From Arthrobacter sunyaminii (GTDB lineage Bacteria; Actinomycetota; Actinomycetes; Actinomycetales; Micrococcaceae), in assembly GCF_018866305.1 (NCBI RefSeq), contig NZ_CP076456.1, positions 2,418,001-2,482,000 of the forward strand: a stretch of DNA of 64,000 bases, read 5' to 3'. How positions within the stretch are numbered: the stretch's first letter is position 1; each line of letters starts with the position of its first letter. The position numbers and the translations under genes are program-made. This document shows, piece after piece, positions 43,726 to 52,537 of the stretch. A model generated the notes under the pieces. The model was not told the DNA's origin. It saw only the letters and a program-made list of their open reading frames with translations, and did not search any database.

Positions 43726-46275
43726 CTAGGCCTCGCGTTCGGCGTCGAGCAGGGCTTGGGCGCGCCAGGCAACATCGGTATCGCGCACCGAGAGCACCGA
43801 GACCAGGTATTCGAACCTGCGGATCTGATCCGTGTAATCCGGGCCGAGGCGCTGGGCCAACGGGCGGGACGCGAGTTCCTCGGCCATCCGCCAAGCCACG
43901 GCCAACGCACTTTCGAAAAGCCGTTGGTCACTATCGGCCGCCAGCGGTGCCGAACCGCGATCGAACATTAACACCGCGTTGAGCCGCGAATCGTCCAGCC
44001 CCATGGTCAATGCCTCCAGATCCTTACGGACGGTGCGCAACCTGGCAGCGTCCTTGCCGAAGCGGCCCAGACGCATGGACATGCTGCCGCCGTAGCGCAG
44101 CACCTGGTAACCGATGAACAGGACAATCCCCATGATCGGGAACAGGAGCAGCAACAGGGGGTCCGAGTCACGAATCTGCCACGTGTAGCCGTTCCACTGT
44201 TGGGCTTTGGAGATCTGCTCCAGAGATTCGGACACCGCTTCCTCGGGCTTACTAATGAAGAATTCGCTGGTATCCCAGTTGAATCGGCCCATCCGGCGGG
44301 CATCTGCGTAATAGACCTCCGAAGTCAACCACGCTGGCACCGTCGTGTACCCGTTATCGAAGAAATATACGGGCAGCACCGCTTGCCCGGGGAGCAGTTC
44401 TCCGGTGCTCTCGTCAACCAAGTGGGGGTATTGGGCCTTGAGCTTCCACATGGTTTCCAGCAGATGGTTGGCGTCGACGCGCGAGCTCGCCATGGGATCA
44501 TCCGGGTCGTACTTCCGGGCATTCACCGCATAATCCATACTGAGCAGCAGGTCGTCCTCCGCGTCTCCGGCAACCACCATCACTTCCAGGTCTTCCATGA
44601 AATTGTCTTCTACGTCGCGGCGGATCTTTTCCACATCAAACCCGCCGGCGTCCGGCTCAAAGCGCAACGCCTCCAAAGGCCTGGATCCGGTCGGCAAGGT
44701 TCCGGAAGCATCATCGATACTGAACATGGCCGTCAAACTCAGGAGGAGCGCAACGAACCCCGCAACGAGCCCGGCCAGCACCTTGACACCCAGGCCGATG
44801 CCCTTGCGGAGCTTGGGATTCGCCGGGAGCCTGCGCCGTGTCTGTGCCTCTTCCTGAGCATCATCGAATTCAGGTAGCCTGCCGAAAACTTCGCGGGCCA
44901 TGGCGTTTGCTGCATCCAGCGCATCCAGGGAACGGCGGGACCCCTGGGGGGCCAGGCCGAGGCTCGTGCGCAACACGCTCAGGTCTTCGGTGGGCCGCGG
45001 GACCACGACGGGACGCGCCGGCATGCGGCGCAGCCTGCGCCGGGGCAGCATATGGCGCAACATTCGGGAGAGGGTCTGCGCTTGGCGTTTGAGTCCGCGC
45101 TCCGCCCGTTCCCAGGTATGCACAGCCGGCTCGGTGCCGCCCGCCGTGCCGGCACCGGCCTCAAGCAGTGAATCCAGCGCAGATTCGAGGCTGGTGATCA
45201 TTTGGGGCTCGACGGCGCCGGCCGGGGCGGCGCGCAGGCGCGTCAACAGTTCCCTGGCGGCGAATGCCAGCGGTGCGCCCAGCCGCTGAAAAGTAGTTTC
45301 ACCACTGCCGAAATCTCCAATGACGGTGCCGGCCTCCATCACAGCGTCGGCTGCTGCCACCAAGTCCGAGACCTGGGTTTCGAACTTTTCCACCTTTTTG
45401 GCGGTCCGCGCTGTCATGCCGCTGCTGCGCCCGCGCACAGCCGCAACAACTTCTTTCTCGGTGCGGGCCAAGTCTAAAGACGCATCGCGCACCTTGGTCC
45501 ACGCTTCGGTGAACCCCGGCGGGCGTTGTTCCGGATCGACGGCACGGTAGGTGACTTCCAGAGCTTCAAGATCCAGGACCACCCCGGCTAGACGACGTTG
45601 AGCGGCGGTAAGCCGACGGAAGCGGGCTTCCCACAGGGAGCGGCGCTTCAGAGCCTTTGACATGGCGAACGCCGTCAGCAGCAGACCCAGAACGGTACCC
45701 AGGAGCCATGGCCAGAATGATTGGTCAGACCGGTCGGAGAGTTCCAGGGAGGCTTCCTGCGCCGCGGCCACCACGGCCAGCGGCCCGTGGCCCAGCCCTA
45801 CGTTGGTCTGGTAGGCATCGTGGATGTCCTGGCCTGCGACAAGGTTTTGGTCCGGGTCATCGAAGACCGGACGGATTCCCACCTTGCCGACGGCCTGTAT
45901 CTGCCTGACCGTGTCGTAGGGGGCACGTTCCTTGTTGGGTTCCGGGAGCCGGGTGCTCAGCAGGATATCGGTGCCCGGTTCAAGGTTCCCCTGCTGTTCC
46001 TCAAGGCTCAATGTCCGGTCGGTGACCACGAGGGTGAGCGGCCGCCAGGAAGCAACCGGTTCATCAAGCGCCGCTTCGACCGTTTCCTGAGAGATATTCC
46101 AGGGTTGCTGGCCTTCAACAATGATCTTGACCTCGGAGGCCGGTTGCAGCGTGGTCACCACGAGTCCGGTGATTCCAATAAGGAGGGAGGTAATTCCGAG
46201 AAAAACAGGGATCCAAGGCAAGCCGAAGTCCGGCCTGTTACGGGGTCGGACCAGCTGATTGCTTTTGCGGCTCAT
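43726..46275 (-). CDS. Large four-TM protein with two extracytoplasmic domains (possibly DUF5129-like)
   Basis: An 849-aa protein. TM1 (LPWIPVFLGITSLLIGITG) is followed by an external domain (about 45-170: LTLVVTDRTLSLEEQQ), then TM2 (FWPWLLGTVLGLLLTAFA), a long cytoplasmic part rich in charged helix (about 200-485), TM3 (VLAGLVAGFVALLLSLTA), a second external domain (DLEVMVVAGDAEDDLL; EVYYADARRMGRFNW) and TM4 (LLLLLFPIMGIVLFIGYQV), ending in a cytoplasmic helical tail. The layout TM-outside-TM-inside is used twice. A TPM-like or DUF5129 assignment is possible but not proven. ATG 46275 is chosen by TM placement. A 5' fragment of a paralog is at 38780. Confidence 0.7.
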   Translation of the reverse strand: MSRKSNQLVRPRNRPDFGLPWIPVFLGITSLLIGITGLVVTTLQPASEVKIIVEGQQPWNISQETVEAALDEPVASWRPLTLVVTDRTLSLEEQQGNLEPGTDILLSTRLPEPNKERAPYDTVRQIQAVGKVGIRPVFDDPDQNLVAGQDIHDAYQTNVGLGHGPLAVVAAAQEASLELSDRSDQSFWPWLLGTVLGLLLTAFAMSKALKRRSLWEARFRRLTAAQRRLAGVVLDLEALEVTYRAVDPEQRPPGFTEAWTKVRDASLDLARTEKEVVAAVRGRSSGMTARTAKKVEKFETQVSDLVAAADAVMEAGTVIGDFGSGETTFQRLGAPLAFAARELLTRLRAAPAGAVEPQMITSLESALDSLLEAGAGTAGGTEPAVHTWERAERGLKRQAQTLSRMLRHMLPRRRLRRMPARPVVVPRPTEDLSVLRTSLGLAPQGSRRSLDALDAANAMAREVFGRLPEFDDAQEEAQTRRRLPANPKLRKGIGLGVKVLAGLVAGFVALLLSLTAMFSIDDASGTLPTGSRPLEALRFEPDAGGFDVEKIRRDVEDNFMEDLEVMVVAGDAEDDLLLSMDYAVNARKYDPDDPMASSRVDANHLLETMWKLKAQYPHLVDESTGELLPGQAVLPVYFFDNGYTTVPAWLTSEVYYADARRMGRFNWDTSEFFISKPEEAVSESLEQISKAQQWNGYTWQIRDSDPLLLLLFPIMGIVLFIGYQVLRYGGSMSMRLGRFGKDAARLRTVRKDLEALTMGLDDSRLNAVLMFDRGSAPLAADSDQRLFESALAVAWRMAEELASRPLAQRLGPDYTDQIRRFEYLVSVLSVRDTDVAWRAQALLDAEREA

Positions 46276-46573
46276 TGACTCAATCCGGGTACTTGGGAGC
46301 GAACCTGCCAATCCTAACGACAATTCTGTATTTGCCCGGACCGGGATTACCATGCCAGCTCTTTTTGGAAATCTCAGTACCGGTGCCACATCTTCTTTTC
46401 AATGCTCGACCGCTCCGGTGAGGGGAAGCTGCAGAAACACAATTGTGTTCAGTGCCGGTTTTGAAGGGCAGCTGAAGAATTGCATTTCAACGGATTGAAT
46501 GCCCGGGTGCCGCTCGGAAGCTACGATGCTACAACTGCCGTCGGGAACTATCTGAGGCGGACGACCCGGACTC
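46276..46573. other. 298-base spacer without a supported gene
   Basis: The spacer lies upstream of the 849-aa protein gene and downstream of the methyltransferase gene. It is less GC-rich than its flanks, with runs such as CAATTGTGTTCAGTG, and probably holds the promoter of the membrane protein. No hairpin, repeat or short ORF with a ribosome-binding site was found. Confidence 0.4.
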
Positions 46574-47347
46574 CTACCCCCTTAGGCAGAAATACGCCAT
46601 CCCGAGTACGCCTCGGTAGCCCTCTTCATATGCAGCGCGTTGTTCCTCATATTGCCGCCGGACCTGCCCAGCGGCGGGATGGTGGGCATCATGTGCTTCC
46701 AGCCAACGGGTGAACCTGTCGCGATATCCGGCCTCGAAGACGTCCCACTCCTGAACGCTGGCATGGTCGGCATCCACCACCTCGAAACCAGCGCCGCTGA
46801 TCTGCTCGCATAACGCATCAGATGTCAGGTACTCGTCATCACGTCCAGCCAGAGGGGCCGTAGCAGCCGGATGAGGTGGGGCTGACCAGATCGCCTCGCC
46901 GTAGACGAGTCGGCCGCCGGGGAGCACCAGAGCTCGAAGGGCGCGCAGGGCTGCGGCGTAGTCGAGCGGCTGCGCGTCCTCTACCGGCGGCCCCCAGATC
47001 TGGCTCGCGCCGACGCAGATGACAGCGTCTGCGGGGCGATCCTGAGCTTCTACCCCGGGCATCAAATCAAACGTCACCCTGTTGAGCAGCCCACGAGTCA
47101 ATGCCTGTTGCCTCGCCCGTTCGATGGATGCCGAAGCACTGTCCACTCCTCGTCCCCGTGCCTGCGGGGCGGACGTCAAAACCCGAAGCAGCAGTTCACC
47201 CCATCCGCACCCCATGTCCAGAACCTCAGCCGGCGCCGGGTCGGACAAGAACGCTACAAGGTGTGCGGCACGTTCCTCGGAAAGCGGGGTGAGCCAGGTC
47301 AGGGACTCATACAGGGGCGGCAGTTGGAGCGTAGTGTCGTCGATCAC
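46574..47347 (-). CDS. Class I SAM-dependent methyltransferase
   Basis: A 257-aa Rossmann-fold methyltransferase. SAM-binding motif I is VLDMGCGWGELLLR, the acidic end of strand 2 is GRGVDSASASIERAR, and motif III-like RALVLPGGRLVYGEAIW follows a DAVICVGASQIWG active-site strand. It resembles small-molecule methyltransferases of the UbiE/CmoA-like group. The substrate is unknown and there are no pathway neighbours. Confidence 0.85.
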   Translation of the reverse strand: MIDDTTLQLPPLYESLTWLTPLSEERAAHLVAFLSDPAPAEVLDMGCGWGELLLRVLTSAPQARGRGVDSASASIERARQQALTRGLLNRVTFDLMPGVEAQDRPADAVICVGASQIWGPPVEDAQPLDYAAALRALRALVLPGGRLVYGEAIWSAPPHPAATAPLAGRDDEYLTSDALCEQISGAGFEVVDADHASVQEWDVFEAGYRDRFTRWLEAHDAHHPAAGQVRRQYEEQRAAYEEGYRGVLGMAYFCLRG

Positions 47348-47469
47348 TCAGTGATGTTCTCACGATTCATAGAAGCGACCGCTTGGGATATCCGATTGTC
47401 CGGCATGGATCCCTTACCGGACGCGTCACCGGCTCGTCCCGGCACTCCCCCACTTTCTGTGGCCCGCCT

Positions 47470-47700
47470 TCACGCTCGCCGATCTTCGCTCCACCATACG
47501 CAGAGAAGCCCCACCGCCAGGCCCCAAAGGACTACCGCCACGATGATGGTGGACAGCGACGGCCCAAGGCTGCATTCACCCGCCACGGCAACAAAGTCCG
47601 TACAGGTTCCCGACTGCCAGAACATCGCCACACCGCCTGCAATCGACGCCGCAATGGCAGCAAGTAGCCAGTTGAAACGACGTTTCTCCCGCTTGATCAC
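47470..47700 (-). CDS. Small two-TM membrane protein, unknown function
   Basis: A 76-aa protein starting at a GTG that follows GGAGGA by four bases. It has a basic N-terminus (VIKREKRRFNW), TM1 (LLAAIAASIAGGVAMFW), an external loop with two Cys (SGTCTDFVAVAGECS), TM2 (IIVAVVLWGLAVGLLCVWW) and a charged end. An upstream ATG (MCGQQGQSG) is possible but has no better ribosome-binding site. No family is recognised. Confidence 0.6.
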   Translation of the reverse strand: MIKREKRRFNWLLAAIAASIAGGVAMFWQSGTCTDFVAVAGECSLGPSLSTIIVAVVLWGLAVGLLCVWWSEDRRA

Positions 47701-47877
47701 GCTTTCCTCCCGACGAGGCCTGCCGCTCTGACCTTGCTGTCCGCACATTACGTTGTGTCCGCCGCAGGGTCCACGCAGCCGACCTTGCATGCTTCCGCGA
47801 TCACTCGAAAGTAGTCGTTCTAGATAAACACCGAGGGATCGGCTAACGGGCCAACTTTCCTCTGGAAGACTCTGAGG

Positions 47878-48441
47878 ATGACTGAACTGCTTCAAATGTC
47901 GTGGCTGACGACTCCGGCGATGGTCGGGCCCAGCATCCGGAATCAGCTTCTAAAATGCTGGCGGGACGTGTCCAACACCGGGGGTGCGGTGGGCTTTCCC
48001 TTCCCGCCAGTTGCGGATGAGCAAGTCTTACAGTCGATTGACGCTCTGGTTCGGTCGTTGGACGTGGCAGCAAACCGCATCCTGATCGCTACGCTGGATG
48101 GCGAGCTGGCGGGTTGGCTGCTCCTGGCTGGCAATTCGAGTGAACTCACCGCCCATTGGGCACGGGTTCTTCGGGTCCAGACAGCCCTGGATTTCCGAAA
48201 CTGCGGCGTCGGGCGCGCGCTCATGACGGAGGTGGCTCGGTCAGCGGCCGAGGATCTCGCTTTGGAACACCTGCGCCTCGAAGTGCGGGCGGGTATGGGC
48301 CTTGAGGGCTTCTACCAGTCGTGCGGGTGGCGCGAAATCGGACGGTGGCCAGAAGCGCTTCGGTTACCCGGAGGAGATAGAGACGAAGTGCTTATGGCGC
48401 TGGCCTTGAAGCGCAACGCTGGACCTGCCGGTGCCTGGTAG
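47878..48441 (+). CDS. GNAT-family N-acetyltransferase
   Basis: A 187-aa acetyltransferase. The central strand ILIATLDGELAGWLLL, the acetyl-CoA loop FRNCGVGRALMTEV (R/Q-x-x-G-x-G/A type) and the late beta-bulge FYQSCGWREIGRWPEALRL are clear. The ending with DEVLMALAL resembles aminoglycoside- or small-amine-type GNATs. The substrate is unknown. The start is ATG 47878. It converges with a NUDIX gene. Confidence 0.83.
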   Translation: MTELLQMSWLTTPAMVGPSIRNQLLKCWRDVSNTGGAVGFPFPPVADEQVLQSIDALVRSLDVAANRILIATLDGELAGWLLLAGNSSELTAHWARVLRVQTALDFRNCGVGRALMTEVARSAAEDLALEHLRLEVRAGMGLEGFYQSCGWREIGRWPEALRLPGGDRDEVLMALALKRNAGPAGAW

Positions 48442-48450
48442 GGGGTCCCC

Positions 48451-48981
48451 TCACCAGGACCTTGGAACGCTCAGCGCGCGCTTGATCGAAGGCCAAAGCG
48501 TGTCCAGCCTGGCAATCCACGGATCTGCCATTAGGCCGGCAGCCAGCCGTCGTTCGACCACCTCCGGTATCACCCACTCGGCGGCTGTGACTTCGCTACG
48601 CTGCAGAGCCAGTCGTGCATTCGACCTTACACGCGCGACGTAAAAGTCGAGGAGAGCTGATGTCTCGGCGAACCGGCCAATTGGTGTCAGCGCGGATGGC
48701 TCCACATTTAGACCCGATTCCTCCCGCAGTTCCCGGCTCGCTGCATCCGCACTCGATTCACCAGCCAGAGCACTCCCGCCCGGGAACTCCCAACTAAATG
48801 GAAACTCCTTATTAGCTGCACGCTGGGTTAGCAGAACTGCCCCATCCTCACGCTGCACACCGACCGCGACAACCAGATGAAAGGACCCGGACGGCAACGC
48901 CTCAGCACCCCTGCGAAACATCTCTCCGGTTCGCGTTCCCCCGGAGTCCAAGATGTCCCACCACTCGTCGTCGCCGCTCAT
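48451..48981 (-). CDS. NUDIX hydrolase (copy 1)
   Basis: A 176-aa NUDIX protein. The NUDIX box is GGSALAGES followed by REESG, giving G-x5-E-x7-RE-x2-EE-x-G. The lead DEWWDILDSGGTRTGEMFRRG resembles the isopentenyl-diphosphate isomerase-like NUDIX group, but the catalytic Cys of that enzyme is not seen, so a nucleotide or diphosphate hydrolase is likely. A clear paralog is at 60026-60616. ATG 48981 is chosen because similarity to the paralog begins there. Confidence 0.85.
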   Translation of the reverse strand: MSGDDEWWDILDSGGTRTGEMFRRGAEALPSGSFHLVVAVGVQREDGAVLLTQRAANKEFPFSWEFPGGSALAGESSADAASRELREESGLNVEPSALTPIGRFAETSALLDFYVARVRSNARLALQRSEVTAAEWVIPEVVERRLAAGLMADPWIARLDTLWPSIKRALSVPRSW

Positions 48982-49060
48982 CGCGTCATTGTGCCATTCT
49001 CGGCTAACCCTCACCAAGTGACTGCGCTCCAGGGAACCGGTCACGGAGAAGAATGTGGAC

Positions 49061-49505
49061 ATGAATAGTGAAATCCGTAAAGCCGCCCTGCTACGTGGAC
49101 GACGAGCACCTCCTAGTATTCACTCACGAGGGCGTTCCGATATCCGGGGTTCGAGTGCAGGCTGGCTCAATCAGGACCAGTGAATCTCCTGAAGAAGCCG
49201 CAATCCGCGAGCTCTTTTGAAGAGACCGGCCGACACGGCTACCTAGTACGCGGTGTCGGTATTCAGCACTGCGACTTGAGGCCGGCCCGAACGAGATAGC
49301 CATGCGGCACGACGTCCAACTGATTATGCCGCCGCGGATGTGGCGGAGCGATGGCCAGCAGGAAAACAAACTCATCACATGGCGAGGAGAGCATCAGTTG
49401 GATCTGCTGATGGATACAGCTCACAAATGCACAGGTTCTAGCAGCTGGATTCGGGGGCTCACTTGGCGTCATGCTCTCGCAAGAAACGGTTTACCAGCCG
49501 GTCTC
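49061..49505 (+). pseudogene. Frameshifted NUDIX hydrolase gene
   Basis: ATG 49061 opens MNSEIRKAAL. Then the frame must shift near 49090 to continue CYVDDEHLLVFTHEG, GVRVQAGS and ESPEEAAIREL. A TTTT run at about 49216-49219 adds a base; removing it restores FEETGRHGYLVRG. The NUDIX box is therefore recognisable (G-x5-E-x7-REL-x-EETG) but is broken by two frameshifts. Residues like RHDVQLIMPPRMW and WRGEHQLDLLMD downstream fit the rest of such a protein. Confidence 0.7.
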
Positions 49506-49638
49506 TGATTGCAGCGACTATGGCCCGCTGCCCGCCTCCCGTCTGGAAGGATACTGAACATGAACCCAACAGAATCCCCTGCAGGCACACATCCCGAGAG
49601 CGAACTCCGCGCTTCGGAACACCAACCGGGAAAATGAA

Positions 49639-50100
49639 TTGAACAATTCACCGTCAGCCGGGCACGCGGGTCGGCATCATCCAACGGGCAAGCCTCCGGT
49701 GCTGGGACGGGGGAAGGTCTGGTTTCTCCGGACGGTGATCCTCGGTGTCGTTTTTCTGGGCCTGCTGCTCGTTGCTGGTCCCCTCACGATCGCCGCCTGG
49801 GACAGCAGTGACAGTCATCGGGCATTGATTGCATGCACCGTCACCGAGGCGGATGGAAGATATGAACATGGAAGTTCAAAGACGCCGTCATTTTGGGGAG
49901 TGAACATCAAAACCTCAGACTGTAGCCAGCTGCTGTTGATCAGAGGCGTTGATGAGTCCAACAACGAAGCCTTGGAATCAGAGCTGACACCGGGTTCACG
50001 GTTTAATTTCGAAATCGGAGAGGGCGCCCAAAGCCTGCGCTGGCTCACGGTTCGCATTGGCATGACCACTGAAGTCTTCTCTTTCGAGGAAATAGACTGA
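49639..50100 (+). CDS. Membrane-anchored extracytoplasmic protein, unknown function
   Basis: A 153-aa protein with a polar N-terminus, one TM helix (VILGVVFLGLLLVAGPLTIAAW, about 33-54) and a C-terminal domain of about 95 residues predicted outside, containing two Cys (LIACTVTEADGRY and TSDCSQLLLIRG). It could form a small beta-rich domain. No family is recognised. The first start in frame is TTG at 49639; internal starts are possible. Confidence 0.55.
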   Translation: MNNSPSAGHAGRHHPTGKPPVLGRGKVWFLRTVILGVVFLGLLLVAGPLTIAAWDSSDSHRALIACTVTEADGRYEHGSSKTPSFWGVNIKTSDCSQLLLIRGVDESNNEALESELTPGSRFNFEIGEGAQSLRWLTVRIGMTTEVFSFEEID

Positions 50101-50111
50101 CCTCAGTCTCT

Positions 50112-50132
50112 GCGGGCCTATTCAAGGCCCGC
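50112..50132. terminator. Hairpin at convergent gene ends
   Basis: GCGGGCC and GGCCCGC form a perfect 7-bp stem with a 7-base loop. It overlaps the last codons of the CPT-like gene and lies 12 bases after the stop of the gene at 49639-50100. Confidence 0.5.
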
Positions 50133-50681
50133 TGATAGCGCGAGCCAGCCTGCGACGTCGCGCGCGCAGTCTTCAGTCGAGCGATTTGTGGTGCTGACCT
50201 CAAAGTCGTAGATCACTCCGTTGTGCACGCTCAGAGCCTGTGCCCGTCCCATTCCTTCCGCCCGATCGGGCCGTTGTGCTTCTCGGGACGCGGCAACCTC
50301 AGGAGCACAGCGCACTCCCACCCACACCATGCTCACGCCGGCAAACGTCGACTGTATACGCTCCTGTCCGGTTCCGCCGGAGAGCATTACCTCATCAAGA
50401 ATCAAGTGCGCCCCCGCCCTGGCCATACTGCTCAGCCCCGTGTACCAACTGAGCTCCAGAGCACGGTGCGCAGCACTAAAGGTGATCGTGCCGTCCTGTA
50501 CGTAAGTAATTCCCGCCCGTGGACTATCACCACGGTTGGGAAGTGCCTCAATAAACGTGTCAACACCGAATGTCAGCCACAGGCCTGGAAGCATTTCCTG
50601 AAGAGCTCGACTGATTGACGACTTTCCAGAGCTCGAGCCTCCGTTCAGCACGATTACCTGCGGATTCAGTTCGGAGTACAT
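50118..50681 (-). CDS. Chloramphenicol phosphotransferase-like (CPT) P-loop kinase
   Basis: A 187-aa P-loop kinase. VIVLNGGSSSGKSSISRAL is the Walker A, FGVDTFIEALP holds the catalytic Asp expected in CPT, and AHLILDEVMLSG is the Walker B-like strand, with R residues in the lid (EAQRPDRAEGMGR). Streptomyces CPT phosphorylates chloramphenicol; in this setting the substrate is unknown and resistance is only a possibility. The start is ATG 50681 or GTG 50711. Confidence 0.8.
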   Translation of the reverse strand: MYSELNPQVIVLNGGSSSGKSSISRALQEMLPGLWLTFGVDTFIEALPNRGDSPRAGITYVQDGTITFSAAHRALELSWYTGLSSMARAGAHLILDEVMLSGGTGQERIQSTFAGVSMVWVGVRCAPEVAASREAQRPDRAEGMGRAQALSVHNGVIYDFEVSTTNRSTEDCARDVAGWLALSAGLE

Positions 50682-50758
50682 TCCTTGAGCGTAACCGAGA
50701 ATAAGAGGCACGGTTTTTATCCGTAAGCGGATCCGTCGAGGGAACTCCGTCTCGGGAC

Positions 50759-50986
50759 TTACTGCGGGTCCACCCTTGTTACATCATCAGACTTGCCGGG
50801 CGGAGGTGGTGGATTGCGGACCATGTTCGCACCAAGATTCGCCATGTAACTGACAAAAATAGCTCCAGGAATGCCAAGAACCAGTAGTGAGTACTCGGTT
50901 GGTACGAGGAAGCGCAGCACGAAAAATACAGCGAGGCAGATTCCGAATAAGAGAAGGATCCTGGTCGGCGCTTTCCAGTTCTTCAT
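50759..50986 (-). CDS. Small two-TM membrane protein, unknown function
   Basis: A 75-aa protein with two hydrophobic helices (ILLLFGICLAVFFVLRFLV and YSLLVLGIPGAIFVSYM) and a hydrophilic C-terminus with a proline run NPPPPPGKSDD. No family is recognised. It is one of several small membrane protein genes between 49.6 and 52 kb. Confidence 0.5.
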   Translation of the reverse strand: MKNWKAPTRILLLFGICLAVFFVLRFLVPTEYSLLVLGIPGAIFVSYMANLGANMVRNPPPPPGKSDDVTRVDPQ

Positions 50987-51178
50987 ACGCGGAGTTCCGT
51001 TCGTAAAGTAACTAGCTTTTGCTTTCAGTGTGCCTGCCTACCGTCGGCAAGCCCAAGCTGGCGTACCCGGGATGATGGGATCGGCCATGCGCATTGAGGG
51101 TCCCCCACCGCCACATCGTGTTCGGTTGGACAGCCAAAGACGGAGCTGCACTGACCTCATCGATGGCGCAACAAAGTA

Positions 51179-51358
51179 CTAGCGGGGACGTGTGTTTGGA
51201 CTCTCGTCAGGTTTATCTCGAATTATTCGAATCCAGGGCTCGCCCGCCTTCCGCTCTGTTCTTCTGTTCCGGTTGCTCCAAAGTACGAACGCAATTATCA
51301 GAAGAACTAAGACAAGCGGAATCAAGATGGCGAGGAAATCAACTGCATCATTATTCAT
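51179..51358 (-). CDS. Small one-TM membrane protein, unknown function
   Basis: A 59-aa protein. A short acidic N-terminus (MNNDAVDF) is followed by one TM helix (LAILIPLVLVLLIIAFVLW) and a strongly basic cytoplasmic tail (SNRNRRTERKAGEPWIRI). No family is recognised. ATG 51358 is preferred because the TM helix follows it directly. Confidence 0.5.
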   Translation of the reverse strand: MNNDAVDFLAILIPLVLVLLIIAFVLWSNRNRRTERKAGEPWIRIIRDKPDESPNTRPR

Positions 51359-51499
51359 GTCGGCGCCTTCGCAGGACAACGCAAGCATTCATACCTGAGA
51401 TCGTACTCCGCCCGCTGAGGATTCCTGGTAAAGGATCCTTCATCGCTCGATGCTGAAAGCAATTGAGTCTGCGTTTACTAAGACTAAGCTCGAGATCGA

Positions 51500-51519
51500 A
51501 AGCCTCAACTGTGAGGCTT
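51500..51519. promoter_or_regulatory. Hairpin just upstream of a small membrane protein gene
   Basis: AAGCCTCA and TGAGGCTT form a perfect 8-bp stem with a 4-base loop. It ends 20 bases before the ATG at 51540 and just before the ribosome-binding site, so it could affect initiation or end an upstream transcript. Confidence 0.4.
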
Positions 51520-51539
51520 CACCATAAGTTGGAGATGAC

Positions 51540-51788
51540 ATGAATGAACGAGCCCATCCGACGGTACGTCGTGGCACTATTTGGTGGACGCTGCAAGCCA
51601 TGGCTTACAGCGGGCTCACTGTCGCCTTGGTGTTTCTCGCCTTCTGGAAACCCTCGAATCAAGCAACTGTCGTAGCCGTTGTAGCAATTATTCTCGGGCC
51701 CCTTCTGGCCTTTATGGCGATCCGACAGATCAGAAGCCTTCGCTATGAGTATCGCTACTCCAACGACGATGCGGAGCAAGTTGAGTAA
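51540..51788 (+). CDS. Small two-TM membrane protein, unknown function
   Basis: An 82-aa protein with a good ribosome-binding site (TTGGAG). Its helices are IWWTLQAMAYSGLTVALVFLAFW (in part) and VVAVVAIILGPLLAFMAI. The tail is RQIRSLRYEYRYSNDDAEQVE. No family is recognised. Confidence 0.6.
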   Translation: MNERAHPTVRRGTIWWTLQAMAYSGLTVALVFLAFWKPSNQATVVAVVAIILGPLLAFMAIRQIRSLRYEYRYSNDDAEQVE

Positions 51789-51850
51789 GCAACGCTTTCC
51801 CTAGAGCGATACGACTGCTGACACCCGTCGTCGTCCCAGTCAGGCAGCGT

Positions 51851-52384
51851 TCAGCGGGCAGTCGGGATGGGTTCCGTTTCTGGCCGTGGGTCGGTCTGGA
51901 GTCGGGCGTGGGTCTCGACGTCGAATCGCTCAGTTCCGTACTGCAGCTTCTGTCGCTCAAGTCCTTCGATGATGAACCCGGCCCGGGTAGCTACTGTGCA
52001 AGATGCCCGATTATTGACGCGATGTCCTAGCTCAAGACGGAAGAGACCGTCCTCAAAGGCTTTGTCTGCGACGGTCGCAAGTGCGCGGGAGGCATACCCG
52101 TTTCCTCGAGCTGCGGAGGCAAGCCAGTAGAACACCCAGGCAGTCCTATGGCATCGGTCGATCGCTGAGAGGCCGACGTTGCCTACCGCAACGCCGTCAA
52201 CGCTGATCGCCCAATTGCAGAATGATTCACTGAAGGGAAGCTGCTCACTGATGTGATGACGCGCGAGTTCGAGCGTGGAGAGGTTTGCACCCCCGAACTG
52301 CACGTGGAGATCTGTATCTTCCTGGTACACGGTGCAAAGGGTGGGAGCATCTCCGAGTATCCAGGGCCGTAATTCAATAGTCAC
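51851..52384 (-). CDS. GNAT-family N-acetyltransferase, RimJ/RimL-like
   Basis: A 177-aa acetyltransferase: MTIELRPWILGDAPTL start, WAISVDGVAVGNVGLSAID strand pair, FYWLASAARGNGYASRAL acetyl-CoA loop, and the typical RimL-like end NRASCTVATRAGFIIEG. Substrates of such proteins include N-termini and small amines. It stands alone. The AT-rich region upstream (52385-52537) probably carries its promoter and that of the gene on the other strand. Confidence 0.83.
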   Translation of the reverse strand: MTIELRPWILGDAPTLCTVYQEDTDLHVQFGGANLSTLELARHHISEQLPFSESFCNWAISVDGVAVGNVGLSAIDRCHRTAWVFYWLASAARGNGYASRALATVADKAFEDGLFRLELGHRVNNRASCTVATRAGFIIEGLERQKLQYGTERFDVETHARLQTDPRPETEPIPTAR

Positions 52385-52537
52385 TTTATAAATACCAATA
52401 CGTCTGATATTTTGCCGCGAAATAGAAAAGTAAAAAAATCCTTAATCGGGTTGGCCTTCCTGCCGATCCTCCCCTAGGTTGGAATAATTCCGAAATAAAC
52501 GGAAGGTTCTACTAGTAGGAATTCAGATGGAGTTGAT

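Noticed and set aside
48434..48458. CCTGGT/ACCAGG hairpin at the convergent GNAT and NUDIX stops
   Set aside because: The outer stem is only six base pairs and lies within coding ends; too weak to call a terminator.
51094..51456. 120-codon plus-strand frame
   Set aside because: No ribosome-binding site, no recognisable domain, and it covers the small one-TM gene on the other strand.
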